57,835 nucleotides of DNA from Candidatus Krumholzibacteriia bacterium (GCA_029932915.1 JAOZPE010000004.1:71873-129707), one strand, 5' to 3'. Positions 16,708 to 25,279 are shown, numbered from the stretch's first letter. Notes: a model not told the origin generated them from the letters alone. Numbers and translations are program-made.

Positions 16708-17148
16708 CTACTGCCCGCTGGTGAGGACGATCAGGGTCCCCAGAGCGGCGTCGCGACCGATGCCGTCGATGGTGTAGCCGACGTTGACCCCGTTCTCCAC
16801 GAGCGGCACGTAACCGGTCTCCCCCGCCTGGGCCGCATGGGCCCCCCACTGGGGCTCGGTGTCCTGCTTGGTGAAGGGATTGGTCAGAAGGGCGCCCCCA
16901 GGCAGCAGATCCGTCAGGGTCGTCCCGTTGGCCAGGGCGTCGGCACCGCTGCTGTAGACGCCGTCGTTGCGGATGGCGAAGTCCTCGGCCGTGAGCTGGA
17001 CGGTGTGGCAGTTCGACTTCACCGCGGCTTCCTTGGCCGTGGCCTGCATCGAGAGCCAGTTGGAGAACGCCATACTGGCCAGGATCCCGATGATCACCAC
17101 GACGACCATGAGCTCGATGAGAGTGAATCCTTCACAGCGCTTGAACAT
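16708..17148 (-). CDS. Type IV pilin-like protein (second pilin)
   Basis: 146 residues. Short class III leader MFKRCEG, cleaved before Phe, then FTLIELMVVVVIIGILASM with the essential Glu5. It is strongly similar to the neighbouring pilin over its whole length: SNCHTVQLTAEDFAIRNDGVY, the LLPGGALLTNPFTKQDTEP block and the LTSGQ end are shared. The mature part has a single cysteine (SNCHT), so no intramolecular C-terminal disulfide loop is possible. It differs from its neighbour in the shaft region (AFSNW versus IPNFI), losing the Pro22-equivalent. It lies 98 bp downstream of the first pilin with two hairpins between and no sigma-54 promoter of its own. It could be a minor pilin or an alternative major one. 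Confidence 0.9.
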   Translation of the reverse strand: MFKRCEGFTLIELMVVVVIIGILASMAFSNWLSMQATAKEAAVKSNCHTVQLTAEDFAIRNDGVYSSGADALANGTTLTDLLPGGALLTNPFTKQDTEPQWGAHAAQAGETGYVPLVENGVNVGYTIDGIGRDAALGTLIVLTSGQ

Positions 17149-17186
17149 GGGCGTGTCACCTCGGGCGCGGATAAGAGAAGAGGCGG

Positions 17187-17240
17187 GCGGGGCTGACCCC
17201 GCACGGCTCTCCCGTCTGCACCAATCTCCGTCAGGAGATC
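17187..17240 (-). terminator. Two small hairpins between the pilin genes
   Basis: ATCTCC-GTCA-GGAGAT (17224-17239) and GCGGGG-CTGA-CCCCGC (17187-17202) each form a 6-bp perfect stem with a 4-nt loop. Neither has a T-run. They could reduce read-through or protect the 3' end of the first pilin mRNA, giving unequal expression of the two pilins. Confidence 0.4.
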
Positions 17241-17246
17241 CGTACT

Positions 17247-17675
17247 CTACTGACCGCTGGTCAGGGTGATGATCAGGTCTTCCTTGCCATAACCGGTGAT
17301 GGTGTAGCCGACGTTGGTATTGTTCTGCGTCACCACAACGTAACCGGTCTCACCGGGCTGAGCCGCAGTCTGGTCGACGGGCTCGGTGTCCTGCTTGGTG
17401 AACGGGTTGGTCAGCAGAGCGCCACCCGGCAACAGATCGATCATCGTGTCACCGTTGCCCAGGGCATCGTTGGTGTCGGCGGCATAGACACCGTCGTTGC
17501 GCACACCGAAGTCCTCAGCGGCGAGCTGCACGGTGTGGCAATTGGACTTGGTCGACGCCTCCTTGGCGCGATCCTGCATCGAGATGAAGTTCGGGATGGC
17601 GATCGCAGCCAGGATACCGATGATCACGACGACGATCATGAGCTCGATCAGGGTAAAACCGGAGTTGTTCTTCAC
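17247..17675 (-). CDS. pilA: Type IV major pilin PilA (first pilin)
   Basis: 142 residues. Leader MKNNSG, cleaved before Phe, then FTLIELMIVVVIIGILAAIAIPNF, the canonical type IVa pilin helix with Glu5 and Pro22. The globular part contains NCHTVQLAAEDFGVRNDGVYA and LLPGGALLTNPFTKQDTEP, and ends in LTSGQ. Only one cysteine is present. The start is a GTG at 17675 with GAGGAGG 10 nt upstream; no ATG is available nearby. It follows a sigma-54 promoter at 17758-17774, consistent with PilSR control and with being the main pilus subunit. Confidence 0.93.
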   Translation of the reverse strand: MKNNSGFTLIELMIVVVIIGILAAIAIPNFISMQDRAKEASTKSNCHTVQLAAEDFGVRNDGVYAADTNDALGNGDTMIDLLPGGALLTNPFTKQDTEPVDQTAAQPGETGYVVVTQNNTNVGYTITGYGKEDLIITLTSGQ

Positions 17676-17757
17676 TTTTCTTGGCCTCCTCGAGAGTTTC
17701 CCACCCCCGAGCGAGAACCGCCGGGGATACTGGGTGACTTACGGCTGTCTGGGTCAA

Positions 17758-17774
17758 AGCAGAGGACGTGCCAA
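17758..17774 (-). promoter_or_regulatory. pilA: Putative sigma-54 promoter of pilA
   Basis: On the minus strand: TTGGCACGTCCTCTGC, with GG at 17772-17771 and GC at 17760-17759 in exact -24/-12 spacing and a perfect TGGCACG. Start predicted near 17747, about 70 nt before the pilA GTG. TTTGACC directly follows the -12 element, as it nearly does at the pilM promoter. Confidence 0.82.
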
Positions 17775-17798
17775 CCACCGTCAAAGCGCGGACCTTCA

Positions 17799-17808
17799 CA
17801 ACTTGTTG
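17799..17808. promoter_or_regulatory. Dyad CAAC-N2-GTTG upstream of the pilA promoter
   Basis: On the minus strand: CAACAAGTTG, centred about 32 bp upstream of the -24 GG in an unusually A/T-rich patch (17795-17822). Same dyad and nearly same distance as at pilM. Candidate PilR site. Confidence 0.42.
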
Positions 17809-17822
17809 CCATTATTGTACTT

Positions 17823-17855
17823 GAAGGCCCGGGTCCATGGAGGTCCCGGGCCTTC
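17823..17855 (-). terminator. Hairpin terminator after pilR
   Basis: GAAGGCCCGGG (17823-17833) pairs perfectly over 11 bp with CCCGGGCCTTC (17845-17855). It lies between the pilR stop and the pilA promoter. There is no T-run on the minus strand. It separates the pilBTCSR transcript from pilA. Confidence 0.65.
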
Positions 17856-17932
17856 CCTGCCCCTTGCGGTAAGCACATTGCAGCCTGGGGCTGGCAACTC
17901 GCCACTGCGCCGGCAAGCCCGCAAGCTCTCAC

Positions 17933-19363
17933 TCACACCTCGACCACCTCTTCCTCGCTCTCCTCGGCCCCTTCCGATTCGCCCTGCATCGAATGAGGCG
18001 GCGTCAATCCATAGGTCTTGATCTTCCGGTACAGAGTGGACGGGTTGATCCCGAGGATTTCCGCTGCTCGCTTCTTGTGCCATCCCGTTTCCGCCAGCAC
18101 CTTGATCATGTATTTCTTCTCGAGTTCTTCGAGGGTGATGCCCGATTCCCTCAAGGGGGTGGCCCCTTCCATGACCTCGCTGCGGCACAGCTTCTCGGGA
18201 AGATCTTCGCGGGTGATCATCTCCTCGTTCTCCTGGAGGATCACCGCGCGTTCGATGACATTCTCCAATTCACGCACATTCCCCGGCCACGAGTAGTTCT
18301 GCAGGGTCTCCAGCGCATCGGGGCTCATGACGCTCTTGATCATGCCCTCGTATCCGGGCTTGTAGCGGCGGAGGAAGTAGTCGATGAGCAGGGGAATGTC
18401 GTCGGGCCGATCGCGCAGCGGCGGCAAGGTCACCTGGATGACATTGAGGCGGTAATAGAGGTCGGCCCTGAAGTTCCCCAGTTGAACTTCCTTCTCCAGG
18501 TCACGGTTGGTGGCGGCGATGATACGGGTGTCCACCTTGATGGGCTTGGTCCCGCCGACGGGGATGATTTCCCGCTCCTGGATCGCCCGCAACAGCTTCA
18601 CCTGGATCGCCGGGCTGGTCTCCCCGATCTCGTCGAGGAAGAAGGTCCCGCCCGAGGCCACCTTGAACAGTCCATCCTTGTCACGGATGGCGTTGGTGAA
18701 CGAACCCTTCACGTGGCCGAAGAGCTCGCTCTCCAGCAGACTCTCGGGCAACGCGCCGCAATTGATGGTGACGAAGGGACCGTTGGCCCGGTGGCTCTGA
18801 TCGTGCACCGAGCGCGCGATCAGCTCCTTCCCCGTCCCGCTCTCGCCATAGATCAACACGTTGCTCTCGGCGATGGCGATCTTCTCCACCAGGTGCAGGA
18901 CCTTGCGGATCTCCTCGCTCTTGCCCACCAGCCGGGGCGCACTCTTGGCGTTCTTCGACAGGGCATGCTTGAGTTGGACGTTCTCCGTCTTCACCTGGCG
19001 CACTTCCACCGCGTTGCGCACCACCATCTTGATCTCGTCGTTCTTGGCGTGCTTGTTCAGGTAATGGAAAGCGCCCTTGTTGACCGCCTCGATCGCCGTC
19101 TTCTGGCTGGAATAGGCGGTCATGATGATCACCGGGACCGACGGATCGATGGCCTTCACTCCACTGAGAACCTGGATGCCATCCATCTTGGGCATCTGGA
19201 TATCGGTCATCACCACATCGAACCCCCCCCTCTTCATCTCCCTCAGAGCCTCGACGCCGCTGTTGGCCGTGGTCACTTCGAAGCCTTCCTTGCCCAGCAT
19301 GATGGCAAGGAACTCACACATGCTTCTCTCGTCGTCCACAATCAGGATTTTTCCGTGACTCAT
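17933..19363 (-). CDS. pilR: NtrC-family sigma-54-dependent response regulator PilR
   Basis: 476 residues. An N-terminal receiver domain (ILIVDDE, phospho-acceptor Asp54 in VMTDIQMP, Lys104), an AAA+ domain with Walker A GESGTGKE (173-180) and a C-terminal Fis-type HTH (WHKKRAAEILGINPSTLYRKI). The sigma-54-contacting loop reads GSFTNA (220-225) rather than GAFTGA. An acidic tail (GESEGAEESEEEVVEV) follows the HTH, which is unusual. The second ATG of an ATGATG pair (19363) is preferred, with AAAGGA 6 nt upstream. It probably activates the sigma-54 promoters of pilB, pilA and pilM after phosphorylation by PilS (19437-21158). Confidence 0.93.
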   Translation of the reverse strand: MSHGKILIVDDERSMCEFLAIMLGKEGFEVTTANSGVEALREMKRGGFDVVMTDIQMPKMDGIQVLSGVKAIDPSVPVIIMTAYSSQKTAIEAVNKGAFHYLNKHAKNDEIKMVVRNAVEVRQVKTENVQLKHALSKNAKSAPRLVGKSEEIRKVLHLVEKIAIAESNVLIYGESGTGKELIARSVHDQSHRANGPFVTINCGALPESLLESELFGHVKGSFTNAIRDKDGLFKVASGGTFFLDEIGETSPAIQVKLLRAIQEREIIPVGGTKPIKVDTRIIAATNRDLEKEVQLGNFRADLYYRLNVIQVTLPPLRDRPDDIPLLIDYFLRRYKPGYEGMIKSVMSPDALETLQNYSWPGNVRELENVIERAVILQENEEMITREDLPEKLCRSEVMEGATPLRESGITLEELEKKYMIKVLAETGWHKKRAAEILGINPSTLYRKIKTYGLTPPHSMQGESEGAEESEEEVVEV

Positions 19364-19436
19364 CATCGGTCCTTTCACGCAGGCGGCATCACCGCTCCAC
19401 GGCTGGGTTCATGCGCCGGCCCCGGCCGGCTCTCGA

Positions 19437-21158
19437 TCAAACGTGCAGTACCATCGTCTCCCGGCGGATCAACGCCCACGCTTCATCTCCCTCGACGAGG
19501 CGTCCGTCCAGCCAGACGCCGGCGAGAGGCAGGCGTACCAGGAATTCCGCGCCCCCTCTCCTGCGATTGCGCACCTCGATCCGTCCCTCATGGTTGTGCA
19601 CGATCCGATTCGCCATCGACAGTCCCAGGCCGGTACCATCGCTCTTGGTGGTGAAGAAGGGATCGAAGAGATGATCGATCGATTCCTCGTCGATTCCGGG
19701 CCCCTCGTCGGCGAACCGGATCACCGCTTCCCACTTCCCGTCGTTCAGCTCGGCCTGCGAGCTGAGCGTCAGGGTGCCCTTCCCCTCCATGGCCTGGATC
19801 GCATTCAGGGAGAGATTCAGGAAGACCTGGGTCATCTGCTCGTCATCCACTTCCACGACCAGATCCACCGGGGAACTCATGAGTTCGATCGTGGTCTCCC
19901 CACCCAGATCGTCCCGGCGACGCAGCATGGTGCACAGCTCCTCGAGAAGCACCCTCAGGTGGTTGCGCCGCGGTGACTGGGGCCTCAGCCGCGCATATTC
20001 GAGGAAATCCTCGATGATCCGGTTGAGGCGTTCGCTCTCCTTCTGGATGAGATCCATCAGGTGACGGTTCTCACCCTCCACCGCCAGTTCGGACGCGAGC
20101 ATCTCGACCGATCCACGGATGCTCGCCAGTGGATTGCGGATCTCGTGGGCGATACCCGCGGACAGCTCGCCGACTGCGGCCAGCCGGTCGCTGGCCCGCA
20201 TGCGCTCGCGCATCCGCAACACCTCGGTGAGGTCCTGGAAGACCGCGATGATGCCGTTGTTGCCGCCCTCCTCGTCCAGTTGCTGGCTGATGCTGACCCC
20301 GATGGGCACCACCGTGGTGTCCTGGCGCAGGATGTTCAATTCGACGCGCTGCACCACCCGGCCCTCACGCAGCGACTCCATCAGATAGGAGACGAACGAG
20401 GGCATGATCGTTCCCAGGGCCTCGGCGATGGGCCTTCCCCGGATGCTCGACTCGTCGACCCCGAGGATCAACCCCGCCGCCGGATTCATCCGCAGGACCC
20501 TTCCATCCGCGTCGAGGGTCAACACGCCGCTGCTCATGTTGTCGAGGATCCCCTGTACCTCCAGACGGTGCCGGGCCAGCTCCTCGCGCTTGTCCGCCAA
20601 CAGATGCGCCTGCCGGTCGACCCGCCGCCCCAACTCGGCCGCCAGGTAACCGATGATCAGGAACAGGCCGACGGCGAACTGCACCTGCAGCAGCTCAGGG
20701 CTGTGGCCGGGGCCGCCGTGGAAGCGGATGGACACCGGGTGGACGACTCCTGCCGCCACCAGGAGTTCGTAGCCCAACAGGGAGATCGAACTGAGGATGG
20801 CGGTGGCCAGGGCTCCCCGCCGGCGCCCGGAAATGGAGGCGAGAAGGATGGGAAAGAAGTAGAGCAGGGTGAAGGTGCTGCCGACCCCACCGGTGAGATG
20901 GACACAGGCGGTGATCAGAACGACATCGAGGATGATCTCGGCCGTCTGCACCCGGACCCGGGACACCCCCATCCGCAGCGCGGCGTAGCCTCCAGCCAGT
21001 CCCAGGTATTGAACGGCGAGAACGGTGAACAGAGCCAGACGCGGCACCTTGTCCGCGCTGAGCGACAGCAGGATCACGCCGGCGGAGACGACGAGCGTCG
21101 CCACCGCCAGGCGCAGGAAGAACCACTGTTGGAGGGCTGAATCCCTCTGCTCCGTCAC
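19437..21158 (-). CDS. pilS: Membrane sensor histidine kinase PilS
   Basis: 573 residues. An N-terminal block of about six TM helices (residues 15-180), a PAS domain (about 205-310: VQGILDNMSSGVLTLDADGRVLRMN...), a HisKA domain with the phospho-accepting His338 in AGIAHEIRNPLASIRGS, and an HATPase with N-box LNLSLNAIQAM, DEGPGIDEES and FFTTKSDGTGLGLSMA. This architecture matches PilS. The GTG at 21158 is chosen (TGGGGGGA upstream); an in-frame TTG 30 nt earlier is the alternative. It lies 51 bp after pilC and 70 bp before pilR, consistent with one transcript. Confidence 0.92.
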   Translation of the reverse strand: MTEQRDSALQQWFFLRLAVATLVVSAGVILLSLSADKVPRLALFTVLAVQYLGLAGGYAALRMGVSRVRVQTAEIILDVVLITACVHLTGGVGSTFTLLYFFPILLASISGRRRGALATAILSSISLLGYELLVAAGVVHPVSIRFHGGPGHSPELLQVQFAVGLFLIIGYLAAELGRRVDRQAHLLADKREELARHRLEVQGILDNMSSGVLTLDADGRVLRMNPAAGLILGVDESSIRGRPIAEALGTIMPSFVSYLMESLREGRVVQRVELNILRQDTTVVPIGVSISQQLDEEGGNNGIIAVFQDLTEVLRMRERMRASDRLAAVGELSAGIAHEIRNPLASIRGSVEMLASELAVEGENRHLMDLIQKESERLNRIIEDFLEYARLRPQSPRRNHLRVLLEELCTMLRRRDDLGGETTIELMSSPVDLVVEVDDEQMTQVFLNLSLNAIQAMEGKGTLTLSSQAELNDGKWEAVIRFADEGPGIDEESIDHLFDPFFTTKSDGTGLGLSMANRIVHNHEGRIEVRNRRRGGAEFLVRLPLAGVWLDGRLVEGDEAWALIRRETMVLHV

Positions 21159-21209
21159 GACCGATCCCCCCAGTCGATGGCCGTTCAATGAAGGTGAACG
21201 CGGTTTGGC

Positions 21210-22421
21210 TCAGCCGCCGATGACGCTTGCCATCTTGAACATCGGCAAGTACATCGCGACCAGCATGCCACCCACCAACGCACCCATGACCACGATCATG
21301 ATGGGCTCGATCGCAGCGGTGAGCTGCTCGACCGCCGTATCCACTTCGTCGTCGTAGAAATCGGCGATCTTGTTGAGCATCTCGTCGAGAGCCCCCGTCT
21401 GCTCCCCGACCGCGATCATCTGGACGACCATCGGCGGGAATACATCGCACCTGCGCAGGGGTTCGGAGATGGTGTCACCCTGACTGATGCTCTCCCGGGT
21501 GCTCTGGATGGCCTCGGTGATGATGAGATTCCCCGCCGTCTTGGCGGTGATCTCCAGGCCCTGGAGAATCGGAACACCGGAACTGACGAGCGTCCCGAGG
21601 GTACGGGTGAAGCGGGCGACGCCGCCCTTGCGCAGAACGTTGCCCACGATGGGGATCTTCAGCATGAACGCGTCGATCGCGCGGGAGGCCTTGTAGTTCT
21701 TGCGTGCCGCCTTGTAGGCGACGACCGATCCCACGCCGAGGCCGGCCAGCAACCACCACCAGGTCCTCAGGAATCCGGACAGGCCCATGACGATGCGCGT
21801 GGGCGCCGGCAACTCGCCTCCGAAGTCGGAGAACATCTTGGCGAAAACGGGGATCACGAACATCAGCATGAAGATCGTCGCGCCCCCGGCCACGACCATC
21901 ACGATCGTGGGATAGGTCATGGCGCTCTTGACCTTCCGCTGCAGGGCATCGGCCTTCTCCAGATACACCGCCAGACGTTGAAGGATGACGTCGAGGATAC
22001 CGCCCTGCTCACCGGCGTCGACCATGTTGCAGTACAGATCGCTCCAGATCGACTTGTGCTTGCCCAACCCTTCGGCCAGGGTGGCACCGCCCTCGACATC
22101 ACTCATCACATCGAGGATGGCCTTCCGGAAGATCGGGTGCTCGGTCTGCTTCCCCAGGATGTCCAGGCACTGCACCAGAGGAAGACCGGCATTCACCATG
22201 GTGGAGAACTGCCGGGTGAAGATGGAGAGATCCTTCACCTTCACGCCCTTCTTGAACATCGGAAGACGGATCTCCCTGCTCTTCCCATGGATCGACTCGA
22301 TCACGATCCGGCGTTTGCGAAGATCGGTGATGGCCGCCTGTTTGCTGGGCGCTTCCAGCTCGCCACTGACCGTCTGACCGTTCGTCGTCCGGCCCTTCCA
22401 GACAAAAGTAGTCGTCGCCAC
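21210..22421 (-). CDS. pilC: Type IV pilus inner-membrane platform protein PilC
   Basis: 403 residues. A GspF/PilC-family inner-membrane platform protein that works with PilB and PilT. The N-terminus TFVWKGRTTNGQTVSGELEAPS is family typical. Two GspF domains follow (DLSIFTRQFSTMVNAGLPLVQCLDIL; ARFTRTLGTLVSSGVPILQGLEI), with three TM helices and the conserved VVQMIAVGEQTGALDEML. The start is a GTG at 22421 with AGGAGG 7 nt upstream. Confidence 0.95.
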   Translation of the reverse strand: MATTTFVWKGRTTNGQTVSGELEAPSKQAAITDLRKRRIVIESIHGKSREIRLPMFKKGVKVKDLSIFTRQFSTMVNAGLPLVQCLDILGKQTEHPIFRKAILDVMSDVEGGATLAEGLGKHKSIWSDLYCNMVDAGEQGGILDVILQRLAVYLEKADALQRKVKSAMTYPTIVMVVAGGATIFMLMFVIPVFAKMFSDFGGELPAPTRIVMGLSGFLRTWWWLLAGLGVGSVVAYKAARKNYKASRAIDAFMLKIPIVGNVLRKGGVARFTRTLGTLVSSGVPILQGLEITAKTAGNLIITEAIQSTRESISQGDTISEPLRRCDVFPPMVVQMIAVGEQTGALDEMLNKIADFYDDEVDTAVEQLTAAIEPIMIVVMGALVGGMLVAMYLPMFKMASVIGG

Positions 22422-22442
22422 GTCTTATCCTCCTGGTTAGGC

Positions 22443-23513
22443 TCAGACCTCGATGGTCTCGCCGATCATTCGGAGCAACTCGTCCTGATCCGCCGAGCGA
22501 TTCACTGCCTCTTCATAGCTGATCTCACGGTTGGTGTAGGCCCGGTACAACGCCTGGTTCATCGTCTGCATCCCGAACTTCTGCCCCGCCTGCATGATTC
22601 CGTAGATCTGATGGATCTTCGAATCGCGGATGAGAGCCCGGATGGCCGGAGTGACCACCATGACCTCCGCGGCCAGGACCCGGCCCTTCGAACGGTGCCT
22701 GGGAATCAACTGCTGGGTGATGACTCCCTCGAGAACGAACGCCAACTGGGCTCGGATCTGACTCTGTTGGTTCTCGGGGAAGACATCCACGATACGGTTG
22801 ATCGATTCGTAGGTTGAATTGGTGTGCAGGGTCGCGAAGGCCAGGTGTCCCGTCTCGGCGATGGTCAAGGCGGCCGCGATGGTCTCGCGGTCGCGCATCT
22901 CCCCGATGAGGATGACGTCCGGATCCTGCCGCAGCACGTACTTCAGGGCGTTGCCGAAGGAATCGGTGTCCGTGTGCACTTCCCTCTGGTTCACGATGCT
23001 CTTCTGGTGATGGTGCACATACTCGATGGGATCCTCGATGGTGAGGATGTGACAGGAACGATGGGCATTGATCCAGTCGAGCATGCTGGCCAGCGTCGTC
23101 GATTTACCCGAACCGGTCGGCCCGGTCACCAGCACCAGCCCGCGCGGCAACTCGGCGAAGGTCTTCACCACCGGCGGCAGGCCCAGCTTGTCGAAGCCCA
23201 GGATCTCGTACGGGATCTTCCGGATCGCGGCGGTGGTCACTCCACGCTGCAGGAAGATGTTGGCGCGGAAACGGCTGATTCCCTGCACCCCGAAGCTCAG
23301 GTCGAGCTCCTTGTTGTTCTCGAAGAGCTTCTTCTGTTCGTCGTTCAACACGGAATACGCCAGGGCGCGCGTGTCGTCCGCGGACAGGACGTCGAAGCTG
23401 GAATTGACGATCTCGCCGTCGATCCGGTATTGCGGGGGCAATCCGGCGGTCAAGTGCAGATCGCTGGCGTTCTTGCTGACCATGTCCTCGAGAAGCTCAC
23501 GCAGACTGATCAT
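22443..23513 (-). CDS. pilT: Type IV pilus retraction ATPase PilT
   Basis: 356 residues. A hexameric motor for pilus retraction. Walker A is GPTGSGKST with Lys137, EDPIEY is the Asp-box region, Walker B is ILIGEMRDRETI, and the His box is GHLAFATLHTNS. AIRALIRDSKIHQIYGIM corresponds to the AIRNLIRE retraction motif. The ATG at 23513 (MISLREL) is preferred because GGAGG lies 5 nt upstream; an ATG 12 nt earlier overlaps the pilB stop (TAATG) but has no ribosome binding site. Its presence implies retractile pili (twitching, DNA uptake). Confidence 0.96.
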   Translation of the reverse strand: MISLRELLEDMVSKNASDLHLTAGLPPQYRIDGEIVNSSFDVLSADDTRALAYSVLNDEQKKLFENNKELDLSFGVQGISRFRANIFLQRGVTTAAIRKIPYEILGFDKLGLPPVVKTFAELPRGLVLVTGPTGSGKSTTLASMLDWINAHRSCHILTIEDPIEYVHHHQKSIVNQREVHTDTDSFGNALKYVLRQDPDVILIGEMRDRETIAAALTIAETGHLAFATLHTNSTYESINRIVDVFPENQQSQIRAQLAFVLEGVITQQLIPRHRSKGRVLAAEVMVVTPAIRALIRDSKIHQIYGIMQAGQKFGMQTMNQALYRAYTNREISYEEAVNRSADQDELLRMIGETIEV

Positions 23514-23524
23514 CGCGTCCTCCA

Positions 23525-25201
23525 TTACATGTTGGCCGTCTCACGGAGGACCTCCTCGATGGTGGTCACTCCCTTTTCGATGTTTCGAAGACCATCCTGA
23601 CGGAGGGTCAACATGCCCTCTTCGATGGCCGCCTGACGGATCTCCGTCGTGGTGCCGCGGTCCAGGATGATCTCGCGGATCGTCGGCGTGATGGGCATGA
23701 CCTCGTACAGGCCCTGCCGTCCCTTGTAGCCGGTGCCGTTGCATTCGGGGCATCCTTCGCCCTCGTACACCTCGGCGTCCGGACTCAGCCCGAGTTCTTC
23801 CTTGCGCTCCGCGCTGATGTCCACCTTGCGCTTGCAATGCTTGCAGATGCGGCGTACCAGGCGCTGGGCCATGATGAGGTTGGTCGATGAAGCCACCAGG
23901 AAGGGTTCGATCCCCATGTCGATCATACGGTTGACGGTGGCCGGAGCGTCGTTGGTGTGCAGGGTGCTCAAGACCAGATGCCCGGTCAGGGCCGCCTTCA
24001 CCGCAATCGAACCGGTCTCGAGGTCACGGATCTCACCGACCATGACGATGTTGGGGTCCTGGCGCAGGAACGACTTCAAGGCCGCAGCGAAGGTCAAACC
24101 CACCTCGTCCCGCACCGCCACCTGGTTGATCCCGTCGAGGTTGTACTCGACCGGATCCTCGGCGGTCATGATGTTCACTTCGGGAGTGTTGAGCCGATTG
24201 AGGCACGAATACAGGGTGGTGGTCTTTCCCGAACCGGTCGGACCGGTGACCAGGACCATCCCGTAGGGAGCCGACACGGCGGCCAGGACGTTGCGGATGG
24301 CGTTCTCCTCCATCCCGAAACCCTCCAGATCGAACTGGAGATTCCCCTTGTCCAGGATACGCATCACGACCTTCTCGCCGTGGATGCAGGGCAGGGTCGA
24401 CACACGCAGATCGATCTTCTTCTCGCCGATCTTCAACTTGATGCGCCCGTCCTGGGGTACCCGTCGTTCGGCGATGTCCAGCTCGGACATGATCTTCAGA
24501 CGCGAGATGATGGCCGCCCGCATCTTGTACGGCGGATTCATCATCTCCTGCAGGACACCGTCGATGCGGTAGCGCACCCGCATGCTCTTCTCGTAGCTCT
24601 CGATGTGGATGTCGCTGGCTCCGCGCTTGACCGCATCGGACAGCAGCGAGTTCACCAGCTTCACCACCGGTGCGTTCTCCGACGCCGCCGACAGGGCGTT
24701 CGGATCTTCCTCTTCCTGCTCCTCGACGACCTCGATGTCCTCCTCGAGACCTTCGAGGACCTCCTTCAGGCTGTCGGCCGAGTCGTAGAACTTGTCGATG
24801 GCGGCCCGGATGTCACTCTCGGTGCAGACCACGGGCTGCACCTCGAGCCCGGTGATGAACTTGATGTCATCGATGGCGAAGACGTTCGAGGGATTGGACA
24901 TCGCCACCTTGAGAACGCGACCCTGCCTCTCCAGGGGAACCACCTGGAAGCGGGTGGCGACATCGGCAGGGATGAGGGCGGTGACCTCGGCGTCGACTTC
25001 CTTGCCCTCGAGACTGACGATGGGCAGGTCGTAGAGTTTACCCAGGAAGCCCGCATACGCGGTCTCGGACAGGGCGCCCGTCTTGACGAGGTTGATCCCG
25101 AGGGATCCCCCTTCCTTCTGTTGCTGTTGAATGGCCTTCTGGAGTTGCTCCTGGCTGATCAGGTCCGCTTCCAGGAGTTTCCCGGCAATCTTGTCCTTCA
25201 A
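23525..25201 (-). CDS. pilB: Type IV pilus extension ATPase PilB
   Basis: 558 residues. An assembly motor of the GspE/PilB family. The N-terminal GspE-N domain (KLLEADLISQEQLQKAIQQQQ...) is followed by the ATPase core with Walker A GPTGSGKTTT (Lys326), EDPVEYN, Walker B GEIRDLETG, the His box GHLVLSTLHTND, and the tetracysteine zinc motif CKHCKRK...CPECNGTG. The start is a TTG at 25201 with GAGGT about 8 nt upstream; no ATG exists nearby. It is the first gene of pilBTCSR, with a sigma-54 promoter about 70 bp upstream. Confidence 0.95.
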   Translation of the reverse strand: MKDKIAGKLLEADLISQEQLQKAIQQQQKEGGSLGINLVKTGALSETAYAGFLGKLYDLPIVSLEGKEVDAEVTALIPADVATRFQVVPLERQGRVLKVAMSNPSNVFAIDDIKFITGLEVQPVVCTESDIRAAIDKFYDSADSLKEVLEGLEEDIEVVEEQEEEDPNALSAASENAPVVKLVNSLLSDAVKRGASDIHIESYEKSMRVRYRIDGVLQEMMNPPYKMRAAIISRLKIMSELDIAERRVPQDGRIKLKIGEKKIDLRVSTLPCIHGEKVVMRILDKGNLQFDLEGFGMEENAIRNVLAAVSAPYGMVLVTGPTGSGKTTTLYSCLNRLNTPEVNIMTAEDPVEYNLDGINQVAVRDEVGLTFAAALKSFLRQDPNIVMVGEIRDLETGSIAVKAALTGHLVLSTLHTNDAPATVNRMIDMGIEPFLVASSTNLIMAQRLVRRICKHCKRKVDISAERKEELGLSPDAEVYEGEGCPECNGTGYKGRQGLYEVMPITPTIREIILDRGTTTEIRQAAIEEGMLTLRQDGLRNIEKGVTTIEEVLRETANM

Positions 25202-25279
25202 AGGCGTGACCTCGAGATGCTAGAGGCGTGCAGAATCCGAGCCCGCGGCGTTTCGCGCGTGAGCACCAGCGGCCACGGT

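Noticed and set aside
17149-17246. A sigma-54 promoter for the second pilin
   Set aside because: No GG-N10-GC element with a TTGC-like box was found; TTGGTGCAGACGGGAG lacks the -12 part.
17735-17756. A sigma-70 -35 box (TTGACC) just after the pilA sigma-54 element
   Set aside because: No acceptable -10 at 16-18 bp; the sequence is better explained as part of the sigma-54 region shared with pilM.
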